Shown piece by piece: positions 37,957 to 47,905 of a DNA stretch of 64,000 bases (its first letter is position 1; each line of letters starts with the position of its first letter). The position numbers and the translations under genes were made by a program. The notes below the pieces were generated by a model, which was not told where the DNA came from, made no database searches, and was given only the letters and a program-made list of their open reading frames with translations. This stretch comes from Psychromonas ingrahamii 37 (lineage in GTDB: Bacteria > Pseudomonadota > Gammaproteobacteria > Enterobacterales > Psychromonadaceae): assembly GCF_000015285.1 (NCBI RefSeq), contig NC_008709.1, positions 2,852,001-2,916,000 of the forward strand, in the 5' to 3' direction.

Positions 37957-38760
37957 CTAGGATAATTTTAAACGCTGAATCAGCGTCGCTTCATCGAGCT
38001 GATATAAAGCATCTAAAAGATTAAGCTGCAGACTGCCGGGGCCTTTTGATTGCTCTGCAGCGATTTCACCCGCAACGCCTAAAACGGCTGCAGCCGCTAA
38101 TCCAGTTTCTTCACCAACGGCTGCAAAAGCTCCAGTTAAGGCACTGAGTGTGCAGCCCATTGCCGTCACATAAGGCATCATGGCATGACCGTTATTAAGC
38201 TGAATTTGCCCACCTGCGGTGACAATAAAATCTGTCGCCCCAGAAATAACTACAGCGCACTGATAAGTGTCACGCAAATACCGTGCGGCACCAAGCGCCG
38301 CCTCACTGCTATCAAGGGAATCAACACCTTTGCTTTGTCCTTTCTCTCCGGCTAAGGCAATGATTTCTGATGCATTTCCTCTAATAATTAGCTTGTTGGC
38401 GGCTTCCGCAATTTGCCATGAGGTTGCCGTTCGCAGGCTGCTTGCACCGCATCCGACAGGATCAAGCACTACCGTTTTTTTATGGATATTAGCCTGCTCG
38501 ACGGCAAACAACATACGCGGAATCCAGAGACTATCCAGAGTACCGATATTGACTACCAAAGCACCAGAAAAAGACAGCATTTCAGCCATTTCATCACGGG
38601 AATGCGCCATAATCGGCGACGCACCAAGGGCAAGCAAGGCATTAGCGGTATTATTCATCGCGACATAATTACTAATATTGACCACCAGCGGTTTCTGTTC
38701 ACGCAGCGTTTTAAGCGCGCTGACGATCGTTTTAATATTTGAATCTATATTTTTCTTCAT
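37957..38760 (-). CDS. thiM: Hydroxyethylthiazole kinase
   Basis: 267 residues. Characteristic stretches are [49 protein letters not shown] and the ribokinase-like anion hole [15 protein letters not shown]. It phosphorylates salvaged thiazole alcohol for ThiE. AAGGATAAAATATG precedes the start at 38760. It is separated from tenA by a 390-base repeat region, yet has no recognisable promoter of its own, so readthrough from tenA is assumed. Confidence 0.94.
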   Translation of the reverse strand: MKKNIDSNIKTIVSALKTLREQKPLVVNISNYVAMNNTANALLALGASPIMAHSRDEMAEMLSFSGALVVNIGTLDSLWIPRMLFAVEQANIHKKTVVLDPVGCGASSLRTATSWQIAEAANKLIIRGNASEIIALAGEKGQSKGVDSLDSSEAALGAARYLRDTYQCAVVISGATDFIVTAGGQIQLNNGHAMMPYVTAMGCTLSALTGAFAAVGEETGLAAAAVLGVAGEIAAEQSKGPGSLQLNLLDALYQLDEATLIQRLKLS

Positions 38761-38820
38761 ATTTTATCCTTCTGAGCTGCTGCTCTAATTTACCAAAACT
38801 AATTTAAAAGACCCTTTTAC

Positions 38821-39150
38821 GCTCAAACTTTTGCTCTGTGTCCTCGGTAGTAACCGTTTTTGAACCACAGAGAACGCCGAGATCACAGAGGAAGGATATT
38901 GACCATCTTAAAAGGCACTTAACCGCCATAAAAAACATGACTAATAGCGTAAAAGTGTCAAATATAAGTGCTCAAAGTCTTTTCTCTGTATCCTCTGTGC
39001 CCTCAGTGGTAACAGTCTTTTGAACCACAGAGAACGCCAAATTCACAGAGTAAGTGACATAATTACTGATATTAACTATCTTAAAAGGCACTTTTAGTCC
39101 AAATTCTTTTCTCGGTGTCCTCAGTGGTAAGCATTTTTTGAACCACAGAA
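38821..39150. repeat. Three imperfect direct repeats between tenA and thiM
   Basis: Units start near 38821, 38970 and 39097. Each has CTC(T/G)GTGTCCTC(G/A)GTGGTAA, a T-rich step, GAACCACAGAGAACGCC and CACAGAG. The first two also end in ATCTTAAAAGGCACTT. CTCTGTG and CACAGAG within each unit are inverted, so each can fold. The second unit also contains GACATAATTACTGATATT, similar to the 5' end of thiM. The repeats sit inside the thi operon. Confidence 0.88.
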
Positions 39151-39152
39151 AA

Positions 39153-39833
39153 TCAATTTAAAGGGACAGACTCTGCCGCATTCAACCCTTGCTCCCAAAA
39201 AGCAATTTCCATTCGAGTTGCGGTTCTAAATACGCGAATAAGTTCCCGGCCGCGCGAACTGTTTAAATCAATATCAGCGAGTAATGCATCAATATGTTCA
39301 GTGCCCTGCGCAACGCCTTGCTGGAATTCATCACCGCCATAAAGTGCAATCCAATTCTCAAATGGATTACCTTCCCGGTGGGTGTTTTGATCGTTGCAGA
39401 GGTTACGCCCTATTTCTGCATAACCAATAAAGCATGGTGCTAGCGCCGCGTATAAATCAACTATATCGCCTTGCATGCCCGCATCGAGCACATAACGCGT
39501 ATAGGCAACCGTACCAAAATCTTCATCTTCTGCTTCCAAATCCGATTCAGTCAGTCCCCAGTTAGCGCAATAACTTACGTGGTGGTCGATTTCAACGTCC
39601 AGTAATGCATGTACGCTAGGCAGCGCTTTACGCATATCAGCTAAGGTGCGCGCTTTGTAAATAGCCAGCGCATAAGCACGTGCATATTGCTTAAGAAACA
39701 AAAAATCTTGTTTCAGGTAATGTAAAAAGCAGGGCTGCGCTAACGTGCCTTTTGCTAATTGCCGTACAAAGGCATGTTTAGTGTAGGCATTCCAATCCTT
39801 GCCACATGCATTAATTAAATCTTGATGATTCAT
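39153..39833 (-). CDS. tenA: Aminopyrimidine aminohydrolase / thiaminase II
   Basis: 226 residues, the normal TenA length. Typical stretches are FLHYLKQDFLFLKQYARAYA, EIDHHVSYC and APCFIGYAEIGRNL, then a C-terminal ARTxxxMEIAFWEQGL-like end (FRTATRMEIAFWEQGL) with the catalytic glutamate. It releases HMP from degraded thiamin. It lies between thiY and thiM in the operon, which matches salvage of aminopyrimidines imported by ThiXYZ. It starts 17 bases after the thiY stop. Confidence 0.92.
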   Translation of the reverse strand: MNHQDLINACGKDWNAYTKHAFVRQLAKGTLAQPCFLHYLKQDFLFLKQYARAYALAIYKARTLADMRKALPSVHALLDVEIDHHVSYCANWGLTESDLEAEDEDFGTVAYTRYVLDAGMQGDIVDLYAALAPCFIGYAEIGRNLCNDQNTHREGNPFENWIALYGGDEFQQGVAQGTEHIDALLADIDLNSSRGRELIRVFRTATRMEIAFWEQGLNAAESVPLN

Positions 39834-39849
39834 ATAACCACTCTATTTA

Positions 39850-40788
39850 TTAAAATGTTGGAATATAATCCTGTGCTTTTGGCAGTGTGCTAATGATTTT
39901 TTGGCTATACATAAACTGGGCATAATCATCATAACGCTGTAAATCAATCGCAGACGGACGTAATGCAAATCGGGTCAATGTCGCGTTCCAGGCGAGTTTA
40001 TTAAGCTCGTTATTCAAAGTGTCCGGCGCATAGGCCGCAAACTCTTTCCAGGATTCTTCGGGGTGGTTTACAATGTAGATTGTCGCCTGCTCCAGGGCTT
40101 TATTAAATGCCAGAATCGCCGCTTTATCATAGCTGTCGGCATTCGCTACAAAGACAAGTTCATCATAGGGCGGTACTCCGTGCTCTTCAGGGAAGAAAGA
40201 TTTTGCCTTAATGCCTTCAAGTGCTAGCTGGTTTGTTTCAAAATTGCGGAATCCTCCCCAGGTTGCATCGACCTTTCCCGAGGCAAGCGAGGCAGACAAA
40301 GCCCAACCAATATTGATAATCTCCACCTCATCATAGTTAACACCCTGTGTTTTCAACATCGTGCTGATAGTCGCCTCTTCATTACCCGCAATGGAAATGC
40401 CAATTTTTTTACCTTTAAGATCAGATAGTTTTTTAATCTTATTATTGTCTAATATGGTCAAAGTATTAAGCGGCGTAGCAATCAAAGTCGCAGAGCGGAT
40501 AAGAGGCAGACCCGCAGCCACATCCATAATTAAACTAGGCTGATAAGAGATAGCCAAATCCACTTTATTGGCTGCAACCAATTTAGCGGGTATGCTCGGA
40601 TCGCCCGGCTCTTGAATATCAACCTCAAGGCCTTGTTGTTTAAAATAACCGCGCTGCTGGGCAATCACCACGGGTCCGTGGTTGGGGTTAACAAACCAGT
40701 CCAGCATCAGGGTCAATTTTTTCATCTCGGCCTGTACCGGCAGCGCTAACATTAATGCAACTGCACTTAAGATTATTCTTTTTTTCAT
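39850..40788 (-). CDS. thiY: ABC transporter substrate-binding protein for a thiamin pyrimidine
   Basis: About 312 residues from ATG 40788, which has AAAGGAAATACA upstream and opens a clean signal peptide (MKKRIILSAVALMLALPVQA). A longer frame to 40815 is unlikely. The mature protein is NMT1/THI5-like: LMLDWFVNPNHGPVVIAQQ is the family start. Further on are ISYQPSLIMDVAAGLP and ATWGGFRNFE. ThiY proteins bind formyl-aminopyrimidine, which TenA-type enzymes process. It lies between thiX and tenA. Confidence 0.92.
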   Translation of the reverse strand: MKKRIILSAVALMLALPVQAEMKKLTLMLDWFVNPNHGPVVIAQQRGYFKQQGLEVDIQEPGDPSIPAKLVAANKVDLAISYQPSLIMDVAAGLPLIRSATLIATPLNTLTILDNNKIKKLSDLKGKKIGISIAGNEEATISTMLKTQGVNYDEVEIINIGWALSASLASGKVDATWGGFRNFETNQLALEGIKAKSFFPEEHGVPPYDELVFVANADSYDKAAILAFNKALEQATIYIVNHPEESWKEFAAYAPDTLNNELNKLAWNATLTRFALRPSAIDLQRYDDYAQFMYSQKIISTLPKAQDYIPTF

Positions 40789-40837
40789 TGTATTTCCTTT
40801 TTTATAGCAGAGCATTTATCAATAACGCTCTTTCTGA

Positions 40838-41635
40838 TTAAACTTCCCAAGGTATAAATTTTTTTAACAACTTTTCAGCAACAAAATAAAGCAGGACGGA
40901 CAAGAGAGATAAGATAAACAGTGCGGCAAACATTTCATCTATCATCATTCGGGCATTGGCCTGTAACATCAGATAACCCAAACCTTCGCTCGAGCCAACC
41001 CACTCCCCTGCTATTGCACCAATAGGCGCAATCACCACGGCAACCCGAATACCGGAAGCCAGTGTCGGTAAAGAGGCTGGAAACTGAATATGGCGCAGCA
41101 TCTGCCATTTTGTCGCCCCCATGGTTTGTGCAAGATCAAGATAACCCGACGGAGTATTACGCAGCCCATCGTAGCAGCAGGTCGTCACCGGAAAAAAGAT
41201 GATTAACGCGGCCATCACTATTTTGGAGGCGATCCCATAACCCAGCCAAAGCATCAGCACGGGGGCAAGCGCAAACACGGGAATCGCCTGACTGGCAATC
41301 AAAATGGGTAAGAGCCAATGTTTAACCGGCTTAAATAACAGCATCTGCAGGGCAAAAAACAACCCCATAAACAGGCCTAAAAACAGGCCCAGAATAATTT
41401 CTTGTGCCGTGACCAAAGTATGTTTAAGCAGAACGTCATAGCGTTGCAGCAGTCTTGCAAATACTTCTAAAGGAGCAGGTAAAATAAAGGAAGGCATCTC
41501 AAAAAAAACCACCACTGCCTGCCATAAACCCAGAATAATTAGCACGCTTATCATAATGCGCAGAAGGGGTTTAAGAACTATTTTTTTATATTTTGTCGAA
41601 GCTGGCTGACTATCTAAGACGCTGACATCAGGCAT
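40838..41635 (-). CDS. thiX: ABC transporter permease for a thiamin pyrimidine
   Basis: About 265 residues with six hydrophobic segments. The permease loop EWVGSSEGLGYLMLQANARM is typical of the NitT/TauT/ThiX group. I place the start at ATG 41635 (MPDVSVLDSQ), which overlaps the end of thiZ by 8 bases. A frame extended to 41692 overlaps more. It forms the membrane channel of the ThiXYZ importer. Confidence 0.9.
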   Translation of the reverse strand: MPDVSVLDSQPASTKYKKIVLKPLLRIMISVLIILGLWQAVVVFFEMPSFILPAPLEVFARLLQRYDVLLKHTLVTAQEIILGLFLGLFMGLFFALQMLLFKPVKHWLLPILIASQAIPVFALAPVLMLWLGYGIASKIVMAALIIFFPVTTCCYDGLRNTPSGYLDLAQTMGATKWQMLRHIQFPASLPTLASGIRVAVVIAPIGAIAGEWVGSSEGLGYLMLQANARMMIDEMFAALFILSLLSVLLYFVAEKLLKKFIPWEV

Positions 41636-42425
41636 CTGAGCGCTCCAGATATGCCATAATAGACTGCTGAAGTTGTGCACACTCGGCATCAAATTGACGG
41701 GGTGTTAAAGAAGCGGGTACCTTTAAAGACTCGGCTGAACTGGGTTTTCCCTGCATAATGTAGATCTTATCCGCCAGGCGAATTGCTTCCTGCGGATCGT
41801 GGGTAATCAAAACAACGGTTTTATCTTTGAGCAGTTCACAAGCCATATCCTGCAAGCGGTAACGTGTTACCGCATCCACGGCAGAAAAGGGTTCATCCAT
41901 TAATATCACGGGCTTATTCTGCATTAATGTGCGCACCAGCGCGACACGCTGGCGCATACCACCCGACAGTTTTTGAGGCAAGCAGTCGGCACTATCTAAA
42001 AGTCCAACCTTTTCAAGCAAGGCCAAGGCAGCTTCTTTGTGAACAGGCGTAATAGTATTACCGAATTTAGCGCTTAAGGTAACGTTGTCCAGCACCGACA
42101 GCCATGGCATCAACAAGTCCTGTTGCGCCATATAAGCAATGTTATTTTTCAAATCAAATTGGGGAGGTGTGATCGTAAGCTCGCCAGACCAACTGACTTG
42201 CTGATCAAGCAAACCGGCCAGATAACGAAGCAATGAAGTTTTCCCACAACCACTGCGGCCCAAAATACAGGTCCATTGCCCGGCAGGGAATCTCATATTA
42301 ATACCCTGTAATGTGGCCGCTTTACTGCCGGTATAACGCAGATAACCCGCAGAGATATCTATCTGCAGGGCAGGACTTTTAACTGATAAAGGCCGCGTGC
42401 TAACGGACATTCGCATGTCCGACAA
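41628..42425 (-). CDS. thiZ: ABC transporter ATP-binding protein for a thiamin pyrimidine
   Basis: 265 residues. Walker A is GRSGCGKTSLLRYLAG, the signature is LSGGMRQRVALVRTLM, Walker B is PVILMDEPFSAVD, and the H-loop is VLITHDPQEA. It powers the ThiXYZ importer. The start lies within the 3' end of thiD. ATG 42425, 42416 and 42410 are all possible, the last overlapping the thiD stop most tightly. Confidence 0.92.
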   Translation of the reverse strand: MSDMRMSVSTRPLSVKSPALQIDISAGYLRYTGSKAATLQGINMRFPAGQWTCILGRSGCGKTSLLRYLAGLLDQQVSWSGELTITPPQFDLKNNIAYMAQQDLLMPWLSVLDNVTLSAKFGNTITPVHKEAALALLEKVGLLDSADCLPQKLSGGMRQRVALVRTLMQNKPVILMDEPFSAVDAVTRYRLQDMACELLKDKTVVLITHDPQEAIRLADKIYIMQGKPSSAESLKVPASLTPRQFDAECAQLQQSIMAYLERSDA

Positions 42426-43251
42426 AGAAATGGTTTACCGGGCCATGACCCTGCCCGACATCTAATTCGTCGGCATGCGCGATCGCTTGCGAAATATAGT
42501 CTTTGCCCAGCTGCACCGCACGTAAAAGATCATTACCCTGCGCCAGATAGGAGGCGATTGCCGACGAAAGTGTGCAACCTGTACCATGGGTATTAAGCGT
42601 ATTGATACGGATGGCGTTTAACTGTTCAACATGATTAGGTAGGATAAGCAGATCATTACTATTTTCATCATCAATCAAATGCCCCCCTTTAAGCAGCAGC
42701 GCATTAAATTTCAATTTACGGAGTTTGCCGATCATCTTCTCCATGCCCTCTTTATTGGTTGGCACATCTGAAGAAATCAATTCCGCCGCTTCGGGCAGAT
42801 TAGGCGTGATAAGATCTGCAAGAGGAAGCAGTTCCGATTTCAGTGTACTAATCGAATATGCTTTCAGCAATAAGTCTCCGCTGGTTGCGATCATCACCGG
42901 ATCAACCACTAAAAAGGCAGGACGATACTGTCTTATTTTTGCTGCCACGAGTTTGATTATGTCGCAATCAGCCAACATCCCAACCTTAACAGCAACCACA
43001 TTCAGATCGCTAAAAACCGCATCAAGTTGCTTTTCTATATGTTCAAGGGGAATAGGGAAAATAGCGGACACCCCAAGGGTGTTTTGAGCGGTAATCACAG
43101 TGATCACAGAACAGGCGTAACCGCCCGTTGCTGAAATGGCTTTAATATCGGCTTGAATACCTGCTCCACCACCACTGTCGGATCCGGCAATAGTCAGCAC
43201 GATAGGCGTTGATGAATTTTGAGCAGTAGAAGTTGCACTAAGGTTTGACAT
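42400..43251 (-). CDS. thiD: Hydroxymethylpyrimidine/phosphomethylpyrimidine kinase
   Basis: 283 residues. AGSDSGGGAGIQADIKAIS lies at residues 22-40, VITAQNTLGV near 53-62, and the catalytic loop is NTHGTGCTLSSAIASYLAQG near 233-252. It phosphorylates HMP twice for ThiE. It is the first gene after the TPP riboswitch and so sets the expression of the whole salvage operon. The start ATG 43251 is preceded by AGGAGC. Confidence 0.95.
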   Translation of the reverse strand: MSNLSATSTAQNSSTPIVLTIAGSDSGGGAGIQADIKAISATGGYACSVITVITAQNTLGVSAIFPIPLEHIEKQLDAVFSDLNVVAVKVGMLADCDIIKLVAAKIRQYRPAFLVVDPVMIATSGDLLLKAYSISTLKSELLPLADLITPNLPEAAELISSDVPTNKEGMEKMIGKLRKLKFNALLLKGGHLIDDENSNDLLILPNHVEQLNAIRINTLNTHGTGCTLSSAIASYLAQGNDLLRAVQLGKDYISQAIAHADELDVGQGHGPVNHFFVGHANVR

Positions 43252-43333
43252 AAAAGCTCCTATAACGGGTAAAAGGAACTATATCAAGCCAAATATTTAA
43301 GATAGGTGTAGCAGAGAGAATCAAAAACAAGAC

Positions 43334-43420
43334 TTATAGTTCCCTACGCCAGTATTAACTGAATCAGGTTCAACGGGTTTCGCACTATGCGATCTCAGCC
43401 TTCAGGCCCCCCGACTATAT
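43334..43420 (-). promoter_or_regulatory. TPP riboswitch (THI element)
   Basis: On the minus strand: TCGGGGGGCC, GGCTGAGATCGCATAG, ACCCGTTGAACCTGATTCAG, then TTAATACTGGCGTAGGGA. These are the conserved helices and TPP-binding stretches of the THI element in the right order. It lies about 80 bases upstream of thiD and should repress the operon when thiamine pyrophosphate is plentiful. Confidence 0.97.
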
Positions 43421-43980
43421 TTGCAGCAATAATAACAAGTTTTTTTGAAAGAGCAAGGGTTCCCTTGCGTAAGGGAGCTCATTTTCATAGCAATCGAAAG
43501 ACTCAGAAATCACACAAAAAACTAAAAAATTAATCAGACAGATTTGTTGAAATCATCAACAACTGTGCTGTAAATTGTCTTCACCTATTGTGCGTGAAGC
43601 CCGGACCTTTAGGTCGAAAAGACAGGTCGTTAAAGGACGAGGGAAATAATCATAAATTAATTAAAAAGTACTCACTTTAGTTAACTATGCAGAAAAAAAT
43701 TGGACGCAGCCTTCCGATAAAAAAGAGAGCAGCATTGAGAATTTAGATCAAAGGGGCTTATTTCGACCTACAGCAGCAATGCCATAAATCACCTCACAAC
43801 CCGCCTTATTATTAATTTACTGCTTTTTCCTAAAAGCAAACTTCCTGCCAAGCACTTTTTTCTCGCCTCGATTGCCCACTTGAAAAATTTCTGACACAGT
43901 GAGCGATGCCAACATAGCCATACAAAAACACTATTATAATGGCCAGATCATAGAATTTATCTATTACGACAAGGGCAGCA
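43421..43980. other. Intergenic stretch between thi riboswitch and broken LysR gene
   Basis: It holds the thi operon promoter side and an operator-like palindrome TTGTTGA-N5-TCAACAA at 43544-43562. A plus-strand frame at 43899-44081 overlaps the LysR remnant and is not convincing. Nothing else is recognised. Confidence 0.45.
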
Positions 43981-44755
43981 ATGTTCAAGTTAATGCTTCA
44001 ATTCATTCAGGTCGCAAAAGCACAAAATGTGACACAAGCTGCCAACAAACTCTGTTTAAGCCAACCTACCTTAAGTCATAACATGAATAAATTAGAGGAA
44101 AAGCTTGAAACCAAGTTATTTAATCGCAACTCTAAAGGGATCACGCTCACGTCAAGTGGGAAACTGCTCTATGAGCAAGCGAAAATGATGCAGCACCTCT
44201 ATCAAAATACCCTCAATAAGCTCGATAAAAATAAGCTCAGGCATCAATACGAACTTAAAATAGGCTGCGGTGACGCTTGGTGGCACCTCTTTATTCGCGA
44301 CTGTGTGCAGAACTTCCAAAATGCTTACCCGCACAGCAATATCACCATCGACGTAGGTGATCATCTGCAGCAATGAGGATATGGCGCACTTTCCCTCGGT
44401 TCATCTAGGGACGTCGAAAAAACGCTTTGCCCATTTGCAGCAGCAAAGCCCTGAAATGAGATCTTTTCTCAAACGCCACTATCTGCATGAAAAGGTGACT
44501 TATAATACCAACTCATTTTTAACAGCGATCGATTTATTACAAAACAGCGACGCGCTTTTACTCTACCCTGCCGGCATGAAAACATATTTTGAAACCTTTG
44601 ATATTGTCCCTCTTCAGATGCAGGAGTGTTTCAGCAAAGCCACCATTGGGGCTTATCTCCATAAAGATGGCCAACAGGATAAGCAAAGCATCAGGTTGTT
44701 GGAGCAGTTTAAAGATCTCATAAAAAATAATCCTTATATCAAAGGGGAGGTGTGA
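43981..44755 (+). pseudogene. LysR-family regulator gene with internal deletion and frame break
   Basis: The N-terminal frame (43981-44376) has a normal LysR helix-turn-helix: TQAANKLCLSQPTLSHNMNK, then LEEKLETKLFNRNSKGITLT. It runs into the effector domain (KIGCGDAWWHLF, NITIDVGDH) and stops at TGA 44374. The C-terminal part continues in another frame (44357-44755: EDMAHFPSVHLGTSKKRF through LLEQFKDLIKN). Together they give about 260 residues against the usual about 300, so some 40 codons are also missing between the halves. It probably no longer works. Its former target is unknown. Confidence 0.8.
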
Positions 44756-44793
44756 TTCAAGTAGTTCAGAAGAGAGCTTAAACTTGGCGCATT

Positions 44794-44875
44794 ATACCAA
44801 TTCCACTTATTAGATGATCTATTTAGGCGCCGGAAAACACATAAAAGTAAGGCATGAATTTAATGGATTTGGTAT
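44794..44875. repeat. MITE-like palindromic element, short copy (82 bp)
   Basis: It starts ATACCAATTCCACTTA and ends TAATGGATTTGGTAT, inverted ends as in the element at 9956-10125. The inside GATCTATTTAGGCGCCGGAA and ACATAAAAGTAAGGCATGAA matches the right part of that copy on the opposite strand. It appears to be an internal-deletion form of the same family. Confidence 0.75.
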
Positions 44876-45027
44876 TACGCTACAGATAGCGGCAAAAAGA
44901 ACACCACATAACGCAAGCTCAACTGGCTGATTAACAATCAGCCAGTGAAACGAGCCGCAACACCTAACTATCTGTTATTATTGAAGGTGTAAAAATCAGT
45001 ATTTTGATTGCTAACGGGAAACAGATA

Positions 45028-46734
45028 TTAAGCCTTGCACAGGCGGTAGATTCTAGCCTCAAAGGGATTTAATACCAGACTATTTTCGGCTCCATGCGTG
45101 GCCACAGAGTAATTACCCAGTAACAGATGTTCACTCTTTGGTAGACAGTCTGGATGCATATATTGTGCAGACAAGCCTGTCAAGTTACACATAATCAGCA
45201 ACTGCTGCTCCCCTAAGGTGCGCGTATAGGCGTAAATCTGCAGATCATTTTCAAGCAATAAATCATAATGACCATAAACCAATACCGGTTCGGCCTTACG
45301 CAGGGCAATCAGCTGGCGATAAAAATTCAGAATAGATCCTTTGTCCAATTCTTGCTGCGCAACATTAATACGTTGATAGTTTGGATTTACCTTGAGCCAA
45401 GGTGTACCGGAACTAAAGCCTGCATTAACTGTGCTATCCCACTGCATAGGCGTGCGCGAATTATCCCTGCCTGTTTGTGCCAACAGATGCAGGATCTCTT
45501 GCTCAGGCATCCCCTCCTTACGCAACTCGGCATACTGATTTTTAGCGCCAACACAATTAAAATCATCAATACTGGCAAACTGGGTATTGGTCATCCCAAT
45601 CTCTTGCCCCTGATAGATAAACGGGGTGCCCTGCATCAGAAAATACATCGTTGCTAAAGAGGTCGCACTTTCAAACCAGTAGTGCTTTGTATCCCCCCAT
45701 TTAGAGACTATTCGCGGGATATCATGGTTCTCCAGAAAGAGGGCATTCCAGCCGATATTCTCCAACCCTTTCTGCCATTTGCTAAAAATCTGTTTTAGCT
45801 TAACCAGATCCAGCTGAGCATCTGGTTTATCTTCCCATAGCTTAAGGTGATCAAACTGGAAAATCATATTTAATCGCTGCTTATCCTCGCCGACCCAGTT
45901 TTTGGATTGACTCACAGAGACGCCATTAGCTTCTCCTACCGTCATAATGTCATAGTGTCTAAAGGTGTTGTCGCACATGCCATCAAGATAGTCGATGATA
46001 CCGCCAACATTCATCATTTTATCCCAGCACGGCACATTTTTGAGTCCCTTCGGATTAGGCATATCTTTAAAGCCTGGCTCCTTTTTCATATGGCTAATGG
46101 CATCGACACGAAAACCGTCTATCCCCTTGTCCAGCCACCAGTTAATCATTTTGTAGATAGCTTCACGCACCGCCTTATTTTCCCAGTTAAGATCCGGCTG
46201 CTTTTTGGAAAACAGGTGCATATAATACTGGTCAGTGCTTTGATCGTACTCCCAGGCCGGTCCCTTGAAGATGCTCTCCCAGTTATTAGGCTCCTTACCA
46301 AAGTTACCATCACGCCAGATATACCAGTCTCGTTTGGGGCTATCCTTAGATGCTTTGGACTCCACAAACCAAGGATGCTCATCGGAGGTATGGTTGACCA
46401 CTAGATCCAAAATCAATCTCATCCCACGCGCATGCACAGCTTCCAACAGACAATCGAAGTCAGCCATACTGCCAAATTCATCCATAATCTCCTGATAGTC
46501 ACTGATGTCATAGCCATTGTCATCATTAGGTGATTTGAACATAGGGCAGATCCAGATAACATCAATGCCAAGGTCTTTAAGATAATCAAGCCGCTCGGTG
46601 ATACCCTTAAGATCACCAATACCGTCACCATTGGAATCCATAAAACTGCGCGGATAAATCTGGTAAACCACCGCTTCTTTCCACCAGTTTTTTGTATAAT
46701 GGCTGTTTGTTACTGTCTTGCTTGTATTTAACAT
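45028..46734 (-). CDS. GH13 alpha-glucosidase (oligo-1,6-glucosidase type), copy 1
   Basis: About 568 residues. The GH13_31 pattern is VVYQIYPRSFMDSNGDGIGD near the start, DLVVNHTSDEHPWF, nucleophile in IDGFRVDAISHM, acid/base in MTVGEANG and the third acid in FLENHDIPRIVSKWG. The QPDLNWEN segment is also typical. Enzymes of this group split isomaltose-like or alpha-1,4 oligosaccharides and are cytoplasmic, with no signal peptide here. I use ATG 46734, and the frame extends to 46764. It is third after the paralogous glucosidase and glucokinase. Confidence 0.92.
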   Translation of the reverse strand: MLNTSKTVTNSHYTKNWWKEAVVYQIYPRSFMDSNGDGIGDLKGITERLDYLKDLGIDVIWICPMFKSPNDDNGYDISDYQEIMDEFGSMADFDCLLEAVHARGMRLILDLVVNHTSDEHPWFVESKASKDSPKRDWYIWRDGNFGKEPNNWESIFKGPAWEYDQSTDQYYMHLFSKKQPDLNWENKAVREAIYKMINWWLDKGIDGFRVDAISHMKKEPGFKDMPNPKGLKNVPCWDKMMNVGGIIDYLDGMCDNTFRHYDIMTVGEANGVSVSQSKNWVGEDKQRLNMIFQFDHLKLWEDKPDAQLDLVKLKQIFSKWQKGLENIGWNALFLENHDIPRIVSKWGDTKHYWFESATSLATMYFLMQGTPFIYQGQEIGMTNTQFASIDDFNCVGAKNQYAELRKEGMPEQEILHLLAQTGRDNSRTPMQWDSTVNAGFSSGTPWLKVNPNYQRINVAQQELDKGSILNFYRQLIALRKAEPVLVYGHYDLLLENDLQIYAYTRTLGEQQLLIMCNLTGLSAQYMHPDCLPKSEHLLLGNYSVATHGAENSLVLNPFEARIYRLCKA

Positions 46735-46893
46735 GGTTATAATCCGATTACTTAATAAGCACAAAAAATAAACTTAGGCTGAGCGGTTATGTTATCGCGG
46801 GGGTGTATCGCACACTCAAATAAGCATTATAAAATAGCCGCCGATAATGAAAAATCATTTTACCGAGAAGTCATCAATTATCTAACAAATCCG

Positions 46894-47859
46894 TTAAAGA
46901 GTGATTCCCAGGGACTGACGCAGATAGGCGCCAGCACCCAGTAAACCCGGCTGCGAATGGGTAATTACGTAAACGGGAATGGCCTCCAGATGTTCTTTAA
47001 AACGCCCTTTGTCTGCAAAAGCCTCGCGGAAACCAGAGGCTTTAAAAAACTCAAGGAAGCGAGGCACTAGGCCACCGGCAATATAAACACCGCCGAAAGT
47101 GCCAAGATTGAGCGCCAGATTACCGGCAAAGCGTCCCATCAATACACAAAAAAGGCTCAGTGCCCGATGGCAATCATGGCACTCTCCAGAAAGCGCGCGA
47201 TCTGAAATCTGCTTGGGCGTTAATATTTCAGGCACCCGATGATCGGAGGTCACTAAACCCTTATAGATATTAACCAGTCCCGGTCCGGAAAGCAGCCTTT
47301 CCGCTGAAACATGCCCCAGCTCGAGCCGCAGCTGCTGAATCAGCGCATCCTCTTGCTCAGTACAACTCGCCATATCCACATGCCCTCCTTCACCCGGTAA
47401 ACTTAACCAGCGATCGCAAGACTGCACCAGATGTGCAACGCCAAGCCCCGTGCCCGCCCCGTAGACAGCAATGGGTTTACCGGAACGGGCTAAACCGCCT
47501 CCCAACTGAACTTTGTCATCAGCACCAAGCACCGGAATCGCCATCGATACCGCAGTAAAATCATTAATAATAGTCAGCTTTTTTAGGCCAAGATTTTCCT
47601 GCATCTGTTTGATTGAAAATGCCCAGCTATGGTTAGTCATCGAGACTTGATCCCCATCAATGGGACAGGCGATGCCAATGCATGCCTGCTCAATACGCAA
47701 CGATTGTTGATCCAGATAGACTCGCACCACAGCCTCCAGAGAGGGATAATCAAGACCTGAATAGGTCAGAGAGTGAGAAATGCTGCCCGTTTCCAGATCA
47801 CATAATGCCAGACGTGCATTAGTGCCGCCCACATCGCCGACCAAACTAACCTGTTTCAT
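46894..47859 (-). CDS. glk: Glucokinase, second paralogue
   Basis: 321 residues with [14 protein letters not shown] (8-21), [22 protein letters not shown] and EGGHVDMAS. It resembles the glk at 18385 throughout but differs at many positions, so it is an old paralogue and not a recent copy. It sits between two alpha-glucosidase genes, which fits phosphorylation of the glucose they release. AAGGAAAATAAG precedes the ATG at 47859. Confidence 0.94.
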   Translation of the reverse strand: MKQVSLVGDVGGTNARLALCDLETGSISHSLTYSGLDYPSLEAVVRVYLDQQSLRIEQACIGIACPIDGDQVSMTNHSWAFSIKQMQENLGLKKLTIINDFTAVSMAIPVLGADDKVQLGGGLARSGKPIAVYGAGTGLGVAHLVQSCDRWLSLPGEGGHVDMASCTEQEDALIQQLRLELGHVSAERLLSGPGLVNIYKGLVTSDHRVPEILTPKQISDRALSGECHDCHRALSLFCVLMGRFAGNLALNLGTFGGVYIAGGLVPRFLEFFKASGFREAFADKGRFKEHLEAIPVYVITHSQPGLLGAGAYLRQSLGITL

Positions 47860-47905
47860 CTTATTTTCCTTATTAGAAACTTATTATTCATATATCCGGT
47901 ATTCT

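Noticed and set aside
43899-44081. 60-residue gene upstream of LysR
   Set aside because: It overlaps the LysR helix-turn-helix region in a different frame.
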